Source: Comamonadaceae bacterium
GTDB taxonomy: Bacteria > Pseudomonadota > Gammaproteobacteria > Burkholderiales > Burkholderiaceae_C
NCBI GenBank assembly: GCA_947371775.1
Contig: CANBQX010000097.1
Location: 1-7,113, forward strand
Reading direction: 5' to 3'
DNA: 7,113 nt
Below, piece after piece: positions 6,407-7,113 of the stretch; within the stretch, counting starts at the first letter, position 1; every line of letters begins with the position of its first letter. The notes beneath the pieces are model-generated. The model saw only the letters and a program-made list of their open reading frames with translations, made no database searches and had not been told where the DNA came from. The position numbers and the translations under genes were made by a program.

Positions 6407-7023
6407 GAGTACAACTCAACAATCAGCGATTCGTTGATGTCCGAGCCGAACATGTCGCGGTCGGGAACTGACTTGAACGTACCTTCAGCCTTGTCGGAAT
6501 TCACTTCCACCCAGGAAGGCATACCGACTTGCTGCGCCAATTGAAGCGCTTCAGCAACACGGGTTTGCTTCTTGGACTTCTCGCGGATGGCGAGGATGTC
6601 GCCAGCCTTGACCATGTAAGAAGGAATGTTGACCGAGTGGCCGTTCACCGTGATCGCCTTGTGCGACACCAGCTGGCGTGCTTCGGCGCGCGTGGAACCA
6701 AAGCCCATGCGGTAGACCACGTTGTCCAAACGGGACTCGAGCAAGAACAACAGGTTCGCACCGGTGTTGCCTTTGCGGCGGTCCGCTTCTTCAAAATAAC
6801 GGCGGAACTGGCGCTCCAACACGCCATACATGCGCTTGACTTTTTGCTTTTCGCGCAACTGCAGGCCGTAGTCGGAAGTACGGGCACCCGAGGTGCGGCC
6901 GTGTTGACCAGGCTTGGAATCGAATTTGGCCTTATCACCAATCGCGCGGCGAGCGCTCTTGAGGAACAGGTCGGTGCCTTCACGGCGTGAGAGTTTGGCC
7001 TTGGGGCCTAGATAGCGTGCCAC
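6400..7023 (-). CDS. rpsD: Small ribosomal subunit protein uS4
   Basis: Ribosomal protein S4, a primary 16S rRNA binder that starts 30S assembly and in E. coli also represses the alpha operon and acts in antitermination. The product is 207 residues (E. coli 206). The N-terminus MARYLGPKAKLSRREGTDL lacks zinc-binding cysteines, so this is the cysteine-free form. The segment QLREKQKVKRMYGVLERQF lies at about 55-73. The S4 RNA-binding domain is about 97-155, with SRLDNVVYRMGFGSTRAEAR, QLVSHKAITVNG and VKAGDILAIREKSKK. The C-terminus ESLIVELYSR is typical. The start is GTG at 7023, fixed by the conserved MARYLGP and an AAGGAAG ribosome binding site 5 nt upstream. rpsK would be expected upstream, beyond the window. 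If S4 autoregulation exists here, its target is probably further upstream near rpsM, but the leader hairpins are candidates. Confidence 0.98.
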   Translation of the reverse strand: MARYLGPKAKLSRREGTDLFLKSARRAIGDKAKFDSKPGQHGRTSGARTSDYGLQLREKQKVKRMYGVLERQFRRYFEEADRRKGNTGANLLFLLESRLDNVVYRMGFGSTRAEARQLVSHKAITVNGHSVNIPSYMVKAGDILAIREKSKKQTRVAEALQLAQQVGMPSWVEVNSDKAEGTFKSVPDRDMFGSDINESLIVELYSR

Positions 7024-7048
7024 TTGAACTTCCTTTTTATGTCATCTG

Positions 7049-7064
7049 CCGCACAAAAATGCGG
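7049..7064 (-). repeat. Second hairpin of the rpsD leader
   Basis: CCGCA at 7049-7053 pairs with TGCGG at 7060-7064 (5 bp, 6 nt loop). It stands 13 nt upstream of the rpsD ribosome binding site and only 2 nt from the larger hairpin next to it. In transcription order it is the second of two tandem hairpins. Confidence 0.45.
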
Positions 7065-7066
7065 GA

Positions 7067-7088
7067 GCCGACAACGAGCGTTGTCGGC
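7067..7088 (-). repeat. Strong hairpin in the rpsD leader
   Basis: A perfect 9 bp stem, GCCGACAAC (7067-7075) with GTTGTCGGC (7080-7088), closed by a 4 nt loop. There is no T run after it on the minus strand, so it is not a simple terminator. It lies in the spacer between the presumed rpsK and rpsD, which is at least 90 bp long (7024 to the window end, where no other gene is recognisable). It could be an RNA-protein recognition site, a processing site or a barrier to 3'-exonucleases. Confidence 0.55.
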
Positions 7089-7113
7089 GGTGGGCTTGTT
7101 GAAAAATTAAATA

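Noticed and set aside
6529..6990. 153-codon open frame on the plus strand
   Set aside because: Mirror of rpsD, which is certain.

Overview
The window looks like ordinary chromosomal DNA of a betaproteobacterium, most likely Burkholderiales and possibly Comamonadaceae. The pointers are the moderately high GC, the use of a type III pantothenate kinase (CoaX), an RpoA very close to the proteobacterial type with the same length as in E. coli, and a zinc-less S4. The placement is an inference from protein resemblance and gene set, since no search was run. I see no insertion sequence, phage gene, CRISPR array, toxin-antitoxin pair or defence system.

Left part (1-4655), metabolic and accessory genes. 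A type III pantothenate kinase (coaX, +) runs tail-to-tail into an M20D metallo-amidohydrolase of the hippurate hydrolase/IAA-amino acid hydrolase type (-), and their ends overlap by 4 bp. The hydrolase is divergent from a 700-residue molybdopterin/[4Fe-4S] oxidoreductase (+) across a 78 bp promoter region. The oxidoreductase in turn converges with a small three-helix DUF2721-type membrane protein (-), leaving a 3 bp gap. Neither convergent pair has a terminator between its genes.

Right part (4676-7113), the distal end of the alpha ribosomal-protein operon read on the minus strand. The transcription order is rpsD (S4, GTG start), rpoA (RNA polymerase alpha), rplQ (L17), an initiator tRNA-fMet(CAT) only 18 bp after rplQ, and then a strong Rho-independent terminator. 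rpsM and rpsK would be expected beyond the right edge. The spacers before rpsD, rpoA and rplQ are long for this operon (at least 90, 107 and 82 bp) and each contains an inverted repeat. The rpsD and rpoA leaders share a CCGAC...GTCGG hairpin theme, and a U-tract hairpin sits at the rpsD stop.

The right half makes core translation and transcription components (two ribosomal proteins, the polymerase alpha subunit and the initiator tRNA). The left half is a set of apparently unrelated single genes: coenzyme A synthesis, amide hydrolysis, an orphan molybdoenzyme of unknown substrate and an unknown membrane protein. The points most worth a second look are the initiator tRNA at the tail of the alpha operon, the structured intra-operon leaders and the orphan molybdoenzyme. 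No convincing new system is present.
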